DNA from: Mycolicibacterium frederiksbergense
GTDB lineage: Bacteria; Actinomycetota; Actinomycetes; Mycobacteriales; Mycobacteriaceae
DNA length: 64,000 bases
Direction: 5' to 3'
NCBI RefSeq assembly: GCF_012223425.1
Contig: NZ_CP038799.1
Location: 3,270,249 to 3,334,248, forward strand
Part shown: one piece after another, positions 1 to 8,285 of the stretch
How the letters are laid out: every line of letters begins with the position of its first letter
Numbering within the stretch: position 1 is the first letter of the stretch
Notes under the pieces: generated by a model
The model's input: the letters and a program-made list of their open reading frames with translations, nothing else
Database searches by the model: none
Told to the model about the DNA's origin: nothing
Position numbers and translations under genes: made by a program

Positions 1-1
1 C

Positions 2-559
2 ATCGTCGACGGCGTCGCCGAGCCCGACCCGAACACGTTGCGCACGGCGCTGAAGCAGACCGAGCGGCTCGGGGAGCTGGTGACCGACCTACTCGACTTG
101 TCTCGCCTCGAGGGCGGCGTAATCTCCCTGCAGCTCAGCAGGTTCGGCGTCGAGGAGTTCCTGCGCGACGCCGTCGCGCACACCTCAGTCGAGGTCATCG
201 TCGACTCGCCAGGGCTGACCGCGGTGGCCGACCCGGCGCGACTGCGCCAGGTGGTGGTCAACCTGGTGGACAACGCCATCCGGCACAATCCACCCGCTGG
301 GCGGGTGTGGGTGCGTGCGCGCGCCGGCTCGGGGCTGCAACTGGATGTCGGCGATGACGGTCCGGGCATCCCCGCTGCGGAGCGTGAGCGGGTGTTCCAG
401 CGGTTCACCCGCGGTGACACCTCCGATGGCGGTACCGGCCTGGGCCTTGCCATCGCCCGCTGGGCAGTCGAGTTGCACGGCGGCACCATCGAAGTACTGG
501 ACGCAGCCAGCGGCTGTCAGATCCGGGTGACCATCCCGGACAGGGAGGAACTCTCGTGA
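2..559 (+). CDS. Sensor histidine kinase, C-terminal part (5' end outside window)
   Basis: The reading frame is open from the window edge, so this is the C-terminal portion of a membrane sensor histidine kinase. The visible part is the end of the dimerisation helix (a TDLLDLSRLE stretch, as commonly follows the H box) and a complete HATPase_c domain. Its N box is NLVDNAIRHN, its G1 box DDGPGIP and its G2 box TGLGLAIA. The phosphoacceptor histidine and the sensor region lie upstream of the window. The stop overlaps the GTG start of the next membrane gene (GTGA), so the two are translationally coupled. The partner response regulator is not in view. Confidence 0.9.
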   Translation: MVDGVAEPDPNTLRTALKQTERLGELVTDLLDLSRLEGGVISLQLSRFGVEEFLRDAVAHTSVEVIVDSPGLTAVADPARLRQVVVNLVDNAIRHNPPAGRVWVRARAGSGLQLDVGDDGPGIPAAERERVFQRFTRGDTSDGGTGLGLAIARWAVELHGGTIEVLDAASGCQIRVTIPDREELS

Positions 560-2085
560 CCATGATGGCTCCGGGCGCGTATCCGATGATGCCGCCGCCG
601 ATGATCGGCCCAGCACTTCCCCGGCATGGTGAGCCGGGATTCTCCGTCTTCTCCCGCCGGGTCTGGCCACTGAACCCGGTGGCGGCCGCACCGCTGCCGT
701 TCGTGATGATCGCTCTGGCCGTCGGGCTCATCGGCACCGCGCTGTGGCGGCCGCTGGAGCACAGCATCGGCTATCTGCTGGTTGGTGTGATGGTCTTTGC
801 CGCCGTGTACGGGACCGTAGGGCGCCGCCCGAGCATCTTCGAGGCGATCGGCATCGCCGCGACGCTGGCGCTGCTGGCGGTCCCGGCGGTGCTGGCCGCG
901 CCGTGGGTGAACGCGCTCTGCATCGTGGCGGCCTGGCTGATCGGCTGGCACACGCTGGCCGGTGGGCGCACCTGGACTGCGGTGATCGCGGGAGGGTTGG
1001 TGGCGTGGGCGCTGCCCGCCAGGGTCATCGGCTGGGTGCAGCGCGCCGCACCGCGCCGCGTGCAGATCCCCCAGCTCGGGCGTATCGCGCTGGTCACCGC
1101 GATCACCTTCGTTCTGGTGTTCGTGTTCGGCGGATTGTTCGCCGGTGCAGACCCGGTCTTCAACACGTTGGTGCAGAGCCTGATCCCGTCGTTCGACACC
1201 GAGGACATCGTCTCCCGGACCGTCGTGTTCTTCCTGGTGCTGGTGTTCGTGTTGGGCGGTGGATATCTGGTGCGATTCCCCCCGAAGGTCGACGCGCTGG
1301 CCCCGGCAGCGGGGAAGCCAGTTCCGCGCTGGGAATGGGCGGTACCCCTGGCCGTGCTCGACGGATTGTTCTTGACGTTCGTGGCCGTTCAGGCCTCGGT
1401 GCTATTCGGTGGGCACGCCCACGTGTTGGCCACCGAGGGGCTGACCTATGCGGAGTATGCGCGGCAGGGTTTCTGGCAGTTGCTGTGGGTGTCGGCGCTG
1501 ACCGTGCTGGTGATTGCCGTCGTGATCCGGGTCGCCTCGCGGGCGACCCGAACGGACCGCCGGATGCTGCGCATCCTGGTCGGAACCCTCTGCGCCACTT
1601 CGACTGTAGTGGTCACCTCGGCGATCCACCGGATGTGGGTGTACCAGGACGCGTATGGATTCAGCACCGAACGGCTGATGGTCATCACCATCGAGTTGTG
1701 GTTGGGAACCGTCTTCATCCTGATCGCCGTGACTGGTATCCGGATGTCTGCTTCCTGGCTGCCGCGGGCGGTCCTGGTGGCCGGTGTGGCGGCCCTGCTC
1801 GGGTTGGCGGGGCTGAACCCCGAGCGCCTGATCGCGGACCGCAATATCGACCGGTTCGAGCGGACCGGCCAGCTCGACGCGAAGTACCTGTCCGGGTTGT
1901 CCTCCGATATCGACCCGGCGCTGCAACGCCTACCCGAGTGGGTGCGCCAATGCGTGAATCGGGAGGGGCTGGAGCGCGATCCCTGGTACCTGTTCAACCT
2001 GTCCCGGTCCGGGGCGGTGGACGGCCGGTATCAGGCCGATCTTCCCGTGGTGTGTGAGCTGTACTGGCCGGGTTTCTATCGCTGA
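556..2085 (+). CDS. Polytopic membrane protein, DUF4153/DUF4173-like
   Basis: A 509-residue protein dominated by hydrophobic helices, about ten to eleven predicted by eye, starting near residue 45. A short soluble proline- and methionine-rich N-terminus and a soluble C-terminus of about 90 residues flank the membrane part. The pattern and the position behind a sensor kinase match DUF4153/DUF4173 membrane proteins of actinobacteria, whose biochemical role is unknown. The start is GTG, overlapping the kinase stop (GTGA) with GAGGAA just upstream. Co-transcription with the kinase suggests that it is either a signal input partner or the conserved target of that system. Family assignment is by overall resemblance only. 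Confidence 0.75.
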   Translation: MTMMAPGAYPMMPPPMIGPALPRHGEPGFSVFSRRVWPLNPVAAAPLPFVMIALAVGLIGTALWRPLEHSIGYLLVGVMVFAAVYGTVGRRPSIFEAIGIAATLALLAVPAVLAAPWVNALCIVAAWLIGWHTLAGGRTWTAVIAGGLVAWALPARVIGWVQRAAPRRVQIPQLGRIALVTAITFVLVFVFGGLFAGADPVFNTLVQSLIPSFDTEDIVSRTVVFFLVLVFVLGGGYLVRFPPKVDALAPAAGKPVPRWEWAVPLAVLDGLFLTFVAVQASVLFGGHAHVLATEGLTYAEYARQGFWQLLWVSALTVLVIAVVIRVASRATRTDRRMLRILVGTLCATSTVVVTSAIHRMWVYQDAYGFSTERLMVITIELWLGTVFILIAVTGIRMSASWLPRAVLVAGVAALLGLAGLNPERLIADRNIDRFERTGQLDAKYLSGLSSDIDPALQRLPEWVRQCVNREGLERDPWYLFNLSRSGAVDGRYQADLPVVCELYWPGFYR

Positions 2086-2164
2086 GCAAATTCGCTGGCA
2101 CTCCGGACCCGCGAACGAGTACCTTCGCGGGGCCCGACACCGCACGATGGACAGGAGCGTACCG

Positions 2165-2911
2165 GTGGATCTGCCGCGCATCTTCGCCGTTCGGGAGAGC
2201 AACCACCGTATCCACAACCCGTTCAGCCCCGAGAAGCTCGCCTATCTGGGCCAGGCGCTGCACCTGGCGTCCGGGACCCGGGTGCTCGACCTCGGCAGTG
2301 GCTCGGGCGAATTGCTCTGCACATGGGCTCGCGATCACCAGGTCACCGGTACCGGGGTGGATATCAGCCCGCTGTTCACCGAGCAGGCCCGTGCCCGTGC
2401 CGTGGAACTCGGTGTGGCAGAGCGGGTCACGTTCCTGCACGATGACGCGTCCGGGTTCATCGCGGAGGAGCTGGTTGATCTCGCCGCCTGCGTTGGTGCT
2501 ACCTGGATCGGTGGCAGAGTGGCGGGCACCATCGAACTGCTCGGCAGGAGTCTGCGTCCCGGCGGACTGACCCTGGTGGGAGAGCCATTCTGGCGCAGGC
2601 GGGTCCCGGATCGGGACACTGCGAGGGCTTGCCTCGCCGGCGGCGAGGATGACTTTCTGGGACTGCCGGAGTTGATCGAGCAGTTCGGTGGTCTCGGCTA
2701 CGACGTGGTCCAGATGGTGCTGGCCGATCAGGAGAGTTGGGACCAGTACCAGGCGGCGCAATGGCTCACTATGCGTCGCTGGCTCGACGACAATGCCGAT
2801 GACGAGTTGGCGGGGCAGGTCCGCGCCGAACTCACGGCCGAGCCCACCCGGTACACGCGATATCAGCGCGAGTATCTCGGGTGGGGCGTCTTCGCGCTGA
2901 TGGCTCGCTGA
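2165..2911 (+). CDS. SAM-dependent class I methyltransferase
   Basis: A 248-residue protein with the Rossmann-fold methyltransferase motif I VLDLGSGSGEL and a motif II acidic stretch ending GVDIS, so it should bind S-adenosylmethionine. The substrate is not evident. GTG at 2165 is chosen because AGGAG lies at 2153-2157 with seven-base spacing. An ATG at 2147 and a further in-frame start at 2054 (overlapping the upstream gene) are possible but have no better ribosome binding site. The gene lies between the membrane protein and the KstR2 operator and has no obvious link to steroid catabolism. Confidence 0.85.
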   Translation: MDLPRIFAVRESNHRIHNPFSPEKLAYLGQALHLASGTRVLDLGSGSGELLCTWARDHQVTGTGVDISPLFTEQARARAVELGVAERVTFLHDDASGFIAEELVDLAACVGATWIGGRVAGTIELLGRSLRPGGLTLVGEPFWRRRVPDRDTARACLAGGEDDFLGLPELIEQFGGLGYDVVQMVLADQESWDQYQAAQWLTMRRWLDDNADDELAGQVRAELTAEPTRYTRYQREYLGWGVFALMAR

Positions 2912-2935
2912 CTCACCCACTCCACCGTTCGACCT

Positions 2936-2949
2936 AGCAAGTGCTTGGT
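2936..2949. promoter_or_regulatory. KstR2 operator upstream of kstR2-fadA6
   Basis: The sequence AGCAAGTGCTTGGT matches the described KstR2 consensus AnCAAGnnCTTGnT at every fixed position. It sits 15 bases upstream of the kstR2 ATG and 3 bases from a -10-like TACGCT, so bound repressor would block RNA polymerase. This predicts autoregulation of kstR2 and control of fadA6, relieved by the known ligand HIP-CoA. Confidence 0.93.
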
Positions 2950-2952
2950 TGG

Positions 2953-2958
2953 TACGCT
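2953..2958 (+). promoter_or_regulatory. -10 element of a leaderless kstR2 promoter
   Basis: TACGCT fits the mycobacterial TAnnnT -10 pattern. Exactly six bases separate it from the ATG at 2965, so transcription should begin at or next to the start codon. No Shine-Dalgarno sequence is present. Confidence 0.7.
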
Positions 2959-2964
2959 GTCGGA

Positions 2965-3555
2965 ATGACGCAGCCGGCAAGCCGCCGCGACGAGCTCCTG
3001 CAGCTTGCCGCGACGATGTTCGCCGAGCGCGGCCTCAAGTCGACCACAGTGCGCGATATCGCCGATTCGGCGGGCATTCTCTCGGGCAGCCTGTATCACC
3101 ATTTCAAGTCCAAAGAGCAGATGGTCGAAGAGGTCCTCAGGGATTTCCTGGACTGGCTCTTCGGTCGCTACCAGGAGATCATCGCGGGAGAATCCACCCC
3201 GCTGGATCGGGTAAAGGGCCTGTTCATGGCCTCTTTCGAGGCAATCGAACACCGGCACGCGCAGGTGGTGATCTACCAGGACGAGGCCAAGCGACTCTCC
3301 TCGCTGCCCCAGTTCGCGTTCGTCGACGACCGCAACCGCGAGCAGCGCAAGATGTGGGTGGACCTGCTGCACGCGGGTGTCGCCGATGGCTCGTTCCGGG
3401 CCGACCTCGACGTCGATCTGGTCTATCGCTTCATCCGTGACACCACCTGGGTGTCGGTCCGGTGGTACCAGCCGGGCGGACCCCTCACGGCCGAGGAAGT
3501 CGGCCGCCAATATCTCGCCATCGTTCTTGGCGGAATCACCGATAAAGGAGTCTGA
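2965..3555 (+). CDS. kstR2: KstR2, TetR-family repressor of the HIP (C/D-ring) regulon
   Basis: A 196-residue TetR repressor. The N-terminal helix-turn-helix (about residues 10-55) carries VRDIADSAGILSGSLYHHF, and the rest is the all-helical ligand domain with RFIRDTTWVSVRWY. It closely resembles M. tuberculosis Rv3557c along its whole length. The family binds HIP-CoA, the activated C/D-ring fragment of steroids, which releases DNA. ATG at 2965 is chosen over GTG 2941 because 2941 lies inside the operator. The gene is followed after one base by fadA6, with which it forms an operon. The same operator sequence recurs at 20583. Confidence 0.95.
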   Translation: MTQPASRRDELLQLAATMFAERGLKSTTVRDIADSAGILSGSLYHHFKSKEQMVEEVLRDFLDWLFGRYQEIIAGESTPLDRVKGLFMASFEAIEHRHAQVVIYQDEAKRLSSLPQFAFVDDRNREQRKMWVDLLHAGVADGSFRADLDVDLVYRFIRDTTWVSVRWYQPGGPLTAEEVGRQYLAIVLGGITDKGV

Positions 3556-3556
3556 C

Positions 3557-4705
3557 ATGGCTGAGGCGTACGTCATCGATGCCGTTCGTACCGCGATCGG
3601 CAAGCGCAACGGATCGCTGAGCGGTGTGCACCCGGTGGATCTCGGCGCGGCCGCCTGGCGGGGACTGTTCGAGCGCACCGATCTGGACCCGGGCGCCGTC
3701 GACGACGTCATCGCCGGCTGCGTGGACGCCATCGGTGGACAGGCCGGCAACATCGCCCGGCTGTCCTGGCTGGCCGCCGGCTTCCCCGAAGAGGTGCCCG
3801 GTGTCACCGTGGACCGCCAGTGCGGCTCCAGCCAGCAGGCCATCTCCTTCGGCGCGCAGGCGATCATGTCCGGTACCGCCGATGTGATCGTCGCCGGCGG
3901 CATGCAGAACATGAGTCAGATCCCGATCAGTTCGGCGATGATCGTCGGCGAGCAGTTCGGCTTCACCTCGCCGACCAACGAGTCCAAGAGCTGGCTGCAT
4001 CGCTACGGCGATCAGGAGATCTCGCAGTTCCGGGGCTCGGAGATGATCGCCGAGAAGTGGAACCTGTCCCGCGAGGACATGGAGCAGTTCGCGTTGACCA
4101 GCCACCAGCGTGCTCAGGAGGCGATCCGGGCCGGGTACTTCGAGAACGAGATCATCCCGGTCGACGGATTCGCCATCGACGAGGGCCCACGGGAGACCTC
4201 GTTGGAGAAGATGGCCGGACTCAAGACACTGGTCGAGGGCGGACGACTGACCGCCGCGATGGCCAGCCAGATCTCCGACGGCGCCAGTGCCGTCCTGCTC
4301 GCGTCGGAGGACGCCGTCAAGACCCATGGTCTCAAGCCGCGCGCCCGCATCCATCACATCAGCGCTCGTGGCGCCGACCCGGTGTTCATGCTGACCGGAC
4401 CCATCCCGGCCACCCACTACGCGCTGGAGAAGACCGGCCTGTCGATCAGCGATATCGACACCGTCGAAATCAACGAGGCCTTCGCGCCGGTGGTGCAGGC
4501 CTGGCTCAAGGAGACCGGTGCCGACCCGGCGAAGGTCAACCCCAACGGCGGCGCCATCGCCCTTGGGCATCCGCTGGGCGCGACCGGTGCCAAGCTGTTC
4601 GCCACCATGCTGAACACGTTGGAGCGCACCGGCGGTCGCTACGGGCTGCAGACCATGTGCGAGGGTGGCGGCACCGCCAACGTCACCATCATCGAACGGC
4701 TCTGA
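3557..4705 (+). CDS. fadA6: FadA6, thiolase of the HIP pathway
   Basis: A 382-residue thiolase that closely resembles Rv3556c (FadA6). Catalytic landmarks are present: the acyl-accepting cysteine in DRQCGSSQQA (near residue 92), NEAFAP, the GHPLGATGAK histidine and the C-terminal CEGGGTAN cysteine. In M. tuberculosis FadA6 acts late in C/D-ring degradation, after IpdAB opens the last ring, releasing acyl-CoA units. AAAGGAG precedes the ATG. Its 3' end overlaps the convergent xanthine dehydrogenase gene by 17 bases. In M. tuberculosis the neighbours here would be Rv3555c and fdxB, which are absent. Confidence 0.95.
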   Translation: MAEAYVIDAVRTAIGKRNGSLSGVHPVDLGAAAWRGLFERTDLDPGAVDDVIAGCVDAIGGQAGNIARLSWLAAGFPEEVPGVTVDRQCGSSQQAISFGAQAIMSGTADVIVAGGMQNMSQIPISSAMIVGEQFGFTSPTNESKSWLHRYGDQEISQFRGSEMIAEKWNLSREDMEQFALTSHQRAQEAIRAGYFENEIIPVDGFAIDEGPRETSLEKMAGLKTLVEGGRLTAAMASQISDGASAVLLASEDAVKTHGLKPRARIHHISARGADPVFMLTGPIPATHYALEKTGLSISDIDTVEINEAFAPVVQAWLKETGADPAKVNPNGGAIALGHPLGATGAKLFATMLNTLERTGGRYGLQTMCEGGGTANVTIIERL

Positions 4706-7388
4706 TCGCCCGCCATACCCGGGCCGGGGTCATCGGCAACTGATAGACCCGCGCCCCGCACGCCCGGGCGATGGCATTCGCCAGGGCAGGGGCGACCGGG
4801 TTGTACGGCGATTCGCTCATCGACTTCGCGCCGAGCGGCCCCAGTTCGTCGTAGGTGTCGGCAAAGTAGACCTCCGTCATCGGGATGTCCGCCAATTGCG
4901 GGACGTGGTAATTGCGTAGCGTCTGGGTGGCGACCGTGCCGTCGGGACCGATCTGGATCTCCTCGAACAGTGCCGACCCGATCGCCTGCGCGACGCCGCC
5001 CTCGACCTGACCGCGGCACTGCTGCGGGTTCATCACCACCCCGGCGTCGGCGGCCTGTATCGACTGCAGGATCGACACCTCACCGGTCTCGGGGTTCACC
5101 GCGACCCGGAACGCGTGCACATTGAAGGCCACCGAACGCGGTGTGCCGTCGTGCTTTCCGCTTCCGGTCATGGGCACCGGCAACGATCCGAAGTCCACCA
5201 GCTGTGCGCCGCACAGCACCCCGTTGCGGTCCAGTCTGCACAGCGCCGGTGACACCCCGGTCAGCTCGGAAGCGGCGGCCACCATGGCGTTCTGAAGCTC
5301 ACGAGCGGCGAGTTGGGTAGCCCGCCCGGCGACCACCGTGCCCGCCGAGCCGAACGCACCGGTGTCGTAACCGGTGGTGGCCGTGTCCGATTGGCGGATC
5401 CTGATCTGCTCGACGACGGTGTTGAGCTCGTGGGCGGCCAGCTGCGTGTGCACCGTGGTGGTCCCGTTGCCGAATTCGGTGGTGCCGATGTCCAGGGTGT
5501 AGATGCCCTCGGCGTCGACCGACACCGTGGCCTCCGCGAAATGCCCGCGCGGGGGAATCGTCGCGATCATGGCCACCGCCATGCCCTCACCGACCCGCCA
5601 TCCCTCGGGCGCCGCGACGCCGTTACCCGCCCGAAGGGCCGCCTCGGTGAGATCGAGGCACTGGTCCAGCCCGTAACTGCCGAAGGTCAGATCGTCGTCG
5701 AGCACATGGGAATCCACGAAACTGTCACCGGGCACGATGACATTGCGGCGCCGGAACTCGAAGGGGTCGATGCCGAGCCGGTCGGCGAGCTGGTCCATTG
5801 CGGACTCGATCGCGAACATGACCTGGCCGAGCCCGTACCCGCGGAAGGCGCCGGAAGGCAGGTTGTTGGTGTACACGGACTGCGCGTCGATCCGCTTGTT
5901 CGGACTTCGATACACCGCAACGGATTCACCGCAGCCGTGGAACATCACACCCGGGCTGTGGTTGCCGTACGCCCCGGCGTCGACGAGGACGTCGATGGCC
6001 AGCGCGGTGAGCGTCCCGTCACCGTCGGCGGCCACGGTCACATCGACACGGAACGGGTGCCGGCACGGCGCCACGGTGAACTGGTCGCTGCGCTGGAACT
6101 CGTAGCGCACCGGTACTCCGAGACGCAGCACCGCCAGGGCCACCAGGTCCTCGGTGAGCATCTCCTGCTTCCCGCCGAACCCGCCGCCCACCCGCTTGGT
6201 GAACACGTGCACGTCATCGACGCCGAGACCGAAGATGTGGCACAGCTCGTTGCGCACCAGGAAGGGCACCTGCGTGCTGGTGCGGATCACCAGCCGCCCG
6301 GACTCGTCGCGCCATCCGGTGCAGCCGTGCGTCTCCAGATGCACGTGCTGAACCCGCTGGGTCTGCCAGCGGCCACGCACCACGGCCCCGCCCGCAGCCT
6401 CGGCGGCAGCGATCCCGGACGCGACATCGCCCACCTCGCCGTGTAGTTCGGCCACCAGATTGCGGCTGGGATCGGCAATACGCGACCCAGAGTCCTTGTC
6501 TGCGTGCAACAGCGGCGCGTCCGTGGATCTGGCGGCGTCGGGGTCGAATACCGAGGGCAGTGCCTCGTAGTCCACAATGATTGCCCGGCAGGCATTTTCG
6601 GCGATATCGTAGCGATCCGCCACTACCGCAGCGACGCGTTGGCCGACGAATCGCACGGTGTCGTCCAGGATGGCGGTGTCATCGGGATCATCGTCGCGCA
6701 GTTCGTGGCGCGCCGTGGAGAACAGCACCGGCGGGCTGTCCCGGTGGGTGAGGACCAGGCGCACCCCAGGCATCGCCTCGGCCGCCGCGGTGTCGATGAA
6801 CCGGATGCGGGCGTGGGCCAGCGGGCTCGGCAGCACGGCCATGTGCAGCAACCCGGCGGGCGCGTCGTCCATGGTGTATTCCTCGGTGCCGGTGACCACC
6901 CGGACCCCTGCCGGGGCGCCGATGGACCGGCCCGCATCGTGGACATCGGATTTGTCGATGTTGACCACCCCGGAGAGCGCATCGGTGATCGCCCGGTAGC
7001 CGGTACACCGACACAGGTTGCCCTTGAGGTGCTCCGGCAGATCCGACATCTGTTCTGTGGTCAACGTGGTTGCGGTGGTGACCATCCCGGCGGTACAGAA
7101 TCCGCACTGGAATCCGGCGGCCTCCACGAAGCGGCGTTGCACGGGGTGCAGGTCATCCGGCGTACCCAGACCGGCGGCCGTCGTCACCGACAAGCCTGCG
7201 GCGCGGAAAGCCGGGAACACGCAGGAATGCACCGCGGCCCCGTCGACGAGCACCGAACACGCGCCGCAGTCCCCGGCGTCGCAGCCCTTCTTGACCTCGA
7301 AGTGACCGTGTTCGCGCAGGAAGGTGCGCAGGCACTGACCGGGACGTGGGTCCCCGTCGCAGTCGGAGCCGTTGACCGAGAGCTTCAT
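4689..7388 (-). CDS. Xanthine dehydrogenase-type enzyme, fused [2Fe-2S] and molybdopterin subunits
   Basis: An 899-residue fusion. Residues 1-150 hold the two [2Fe-2S] clusters: GCDAGDCGACSVLVDG (plant-type ferredoxin) and QCGFCTAGM with NLCRCTGY (alpha-helical). The remainder is a molybdenum-cofactor domain with GGFGGKQE, GAFRGYGLGQ, EFGNGTT and a terminal GAKSMSESPY that keeps the catalytic glutamate seen in GEPP-type xanthine dehydrogenases. The expected reaction is hypoxanthine/xanthine to urate, inferred from the surrounding purine genes rather than from specificity residues. The ATG overlaps the stop of the FAD subunit gene (ATGA). The open frame continues upstream as far as 8354, but that part is antisense to the FAD subunit and is not coding. 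No xdhC-type maturation gene is nearby. Confidence 0.88.
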   Translation of the reverse strand: MKLSVNGSDCDGDPRPGQCLRTFLREHGHFEVKKGCDAGDCGACSVLVDGAAVHSCVFPAFRAAGLSVTTAAGLGTPDDLHPVQRRFVEAAGFQCGFCTAGMVTTATTLTTEQMSDLPEHLKGNLCRCTGYRAITDALSGVVNIDKSDVHDAGRSIGAPAGVRVVTGTEEYTMDDAPAGLLHMAVLPSPLAHARIRFIDTAAAEAMPGVRLVLTHRDSPPVLFSTARHELRDDDPDDTAILDDTVRFVGQRVAAVVADRYDIAENACRAIIVDYEALPSVFDPDAARSTDAPLLHADKDSGSRIADPSRNLVAELHGEVGDVASGIAAAEAAGGAVVRGRWQTQRVQHVHLETHGCTGWRDESGRLVIRTSTQVPFLVRNELCHIFGLGVDDVHVFTKRVGGGFGGKQEMLTEDLVALAVLRLGVPVRYEFQRSDQFTVAPCRHPFRVDVTVAADGDGTLTALAIDVLVDAGAYGNHSPGVMFHGCGESVAVYRSPNKRIDAQSVYTNNLPSGAFRGYGLGQVMFAIESAMDQLADRLGIDPFEFRRRNVIVPGDSFVDSHVLDDDLTFGSYGLDQCLDLTEAALRAGNGVAAPEGWRVGEGMAVAMIATIPPRGHFAEATVSVDAEGIYTLDIGTTEFGNGTTTVHTQLAAHELNTVVEQIRIRQSDTATTGYDTGAFGSAGTVVAGRATQLAARELQNAMVAAASELTGVSPALCRLDRNGVLCGAQLVDFGSLPVPMTGSGKHDGTPRSVAFNVHAFRVAVNPETGEVSILQSIQAADAGVVMNPQQCRGQVEGGVAQAIGSALFEEIQIGPDGTVATQTLRNYHVPQLADIPMTEVYFADTYDELGPLGAKSMSESPYNPVAPALANAIARACGARVYQLPMTPARVWRAIRAVR

Positions 7389-8200
7389 GCCAGCTCGGCG
7401 CGGATCTGCTCGGCAAGTGTCAGCGTTACCGCCCGACGCCAGTCCGGGTCGCCGTGCGCATCGCGGGTCAGGTCGCGGTCCGGGATCCCGTCCAGTGCCG
7501 CCCGCAGATCGTCGGGGGAAGGCACCGCGGAGAATCGGAACACGTGGGGCCGTACCGTGGCCGCCGTCACCGACAGCACGAATCCGCCGTCCTCGTCGCT
7601 GCGCCCGATGACCACCACACCGGACCGGCCGAGCGGGGACGGCGCGAGCTTGCGGTAGGCGGTCCGGGCCCGCAGCGCCGCCGCCGGTATATGGACGGCA
7701 CGAACGACATCCCCGGTCTTCAGCACGTTGGTGGCCTCGCCGGTGACGAACTCGGTGACCGGCAAGCTGTACTCGGAACCATCGGCCCGCCACACGGTCA
7801 CCGAGGCATCCAGCGCCGTGCACAGCGAGATCATCGCTCCGGCGGGAAAGGACAGGCAGATGTTGCCCCCGACGGTCGCGGTGCGCCAGATCTTGAACGA
7901 GGCGAGCAGCGCGGTGCAGCACTGCCGGAACAACGGGGCGGCCGCGCATTCCGAGGGCAACGTCGTTGACAGCGACGCGACTTCGTCGAGCGTGCAGGTC
8001 GCCGCGAGTTCCAGCCCGTCCGGCCCCAGGGCGACCGGCGCCCACCCCAGCCGGGTGATATCGACGAGCCGGGTCACCGTCGGCTGCGGTTCGGAGAACA
8101 GCCAGGTGCCACCGGCGAGGACGGCGTCGGTGGGTCCCAGCGGCCACACCTCGTCGCGGCGGGTGGGGATGTGCACCGCCTCGACGGTGTTGAGGTCCAT
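7385..8200 (-). CDS. Xanthine dehydrogenase FAD-binding subunit
   Basis: A 271-residue CoxM/XdhB-type FAD subunit. It has an N-terminal FAD-binding motif (VLAGGTWL followed by LVDITRLG), a central GGNICLSFPAGAM stretch typical of the family and the smaller C-terminal CO-dehydrogenase-flavoprotein domain. It passes electrons from the molybdenum/Fe-S subunit to its acceptor. It is first in its transcription unit, with the fused catalytic subunit overlapping its stop. It is divergent from guaD across an 85-base spacer in which no clear operator was seen. Confidence 0.88.
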   Translation of the reverse strand: MDLNTVEAVHIPTRRDEVWPLGPTDAVLAGGTWLFSEPQPTVTRLVDITRLGWAPVALGPDGLELAATCTLDEVASLSTTLPSECAAAPLFRQCCTALLASFKIWRTATVGGNICLSFPAGAMISLCTALDASVTVWRADGSEYSLPVTEFVTGEATNVLKTGDVVRAVHIPAAALRARTAYRKLAPSPLGRSGVVVIGRSDEDGGFVLSVTAATVRPHVFRFSAVPSPDDLRAALDGIPDRDLTRDAHGDPDWRRAVTLTLAEQIRAELA

Positions 8201-8285
8201 CTATCGACCGTAGTCGCCGTTCCGGGCGCCTGCAGGCCGAAGCCGATGACCTGCGCGGTGGCACAGACACTGTGACAATCGGTGT

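Noticed and set aside
2941..2964. GTG 2941 as the start of kstR2
   Set aside because: It lies inside the KstR2 operator; ATG 2965 fits the leaderless promoter and known KstR2 N-termini.
3536..4570. Long minus-strand open frame opposite fadA6
   Set aside because: It is a GC-rich shadow of fadA6 with no recognisable domain and no ribosome binding site.
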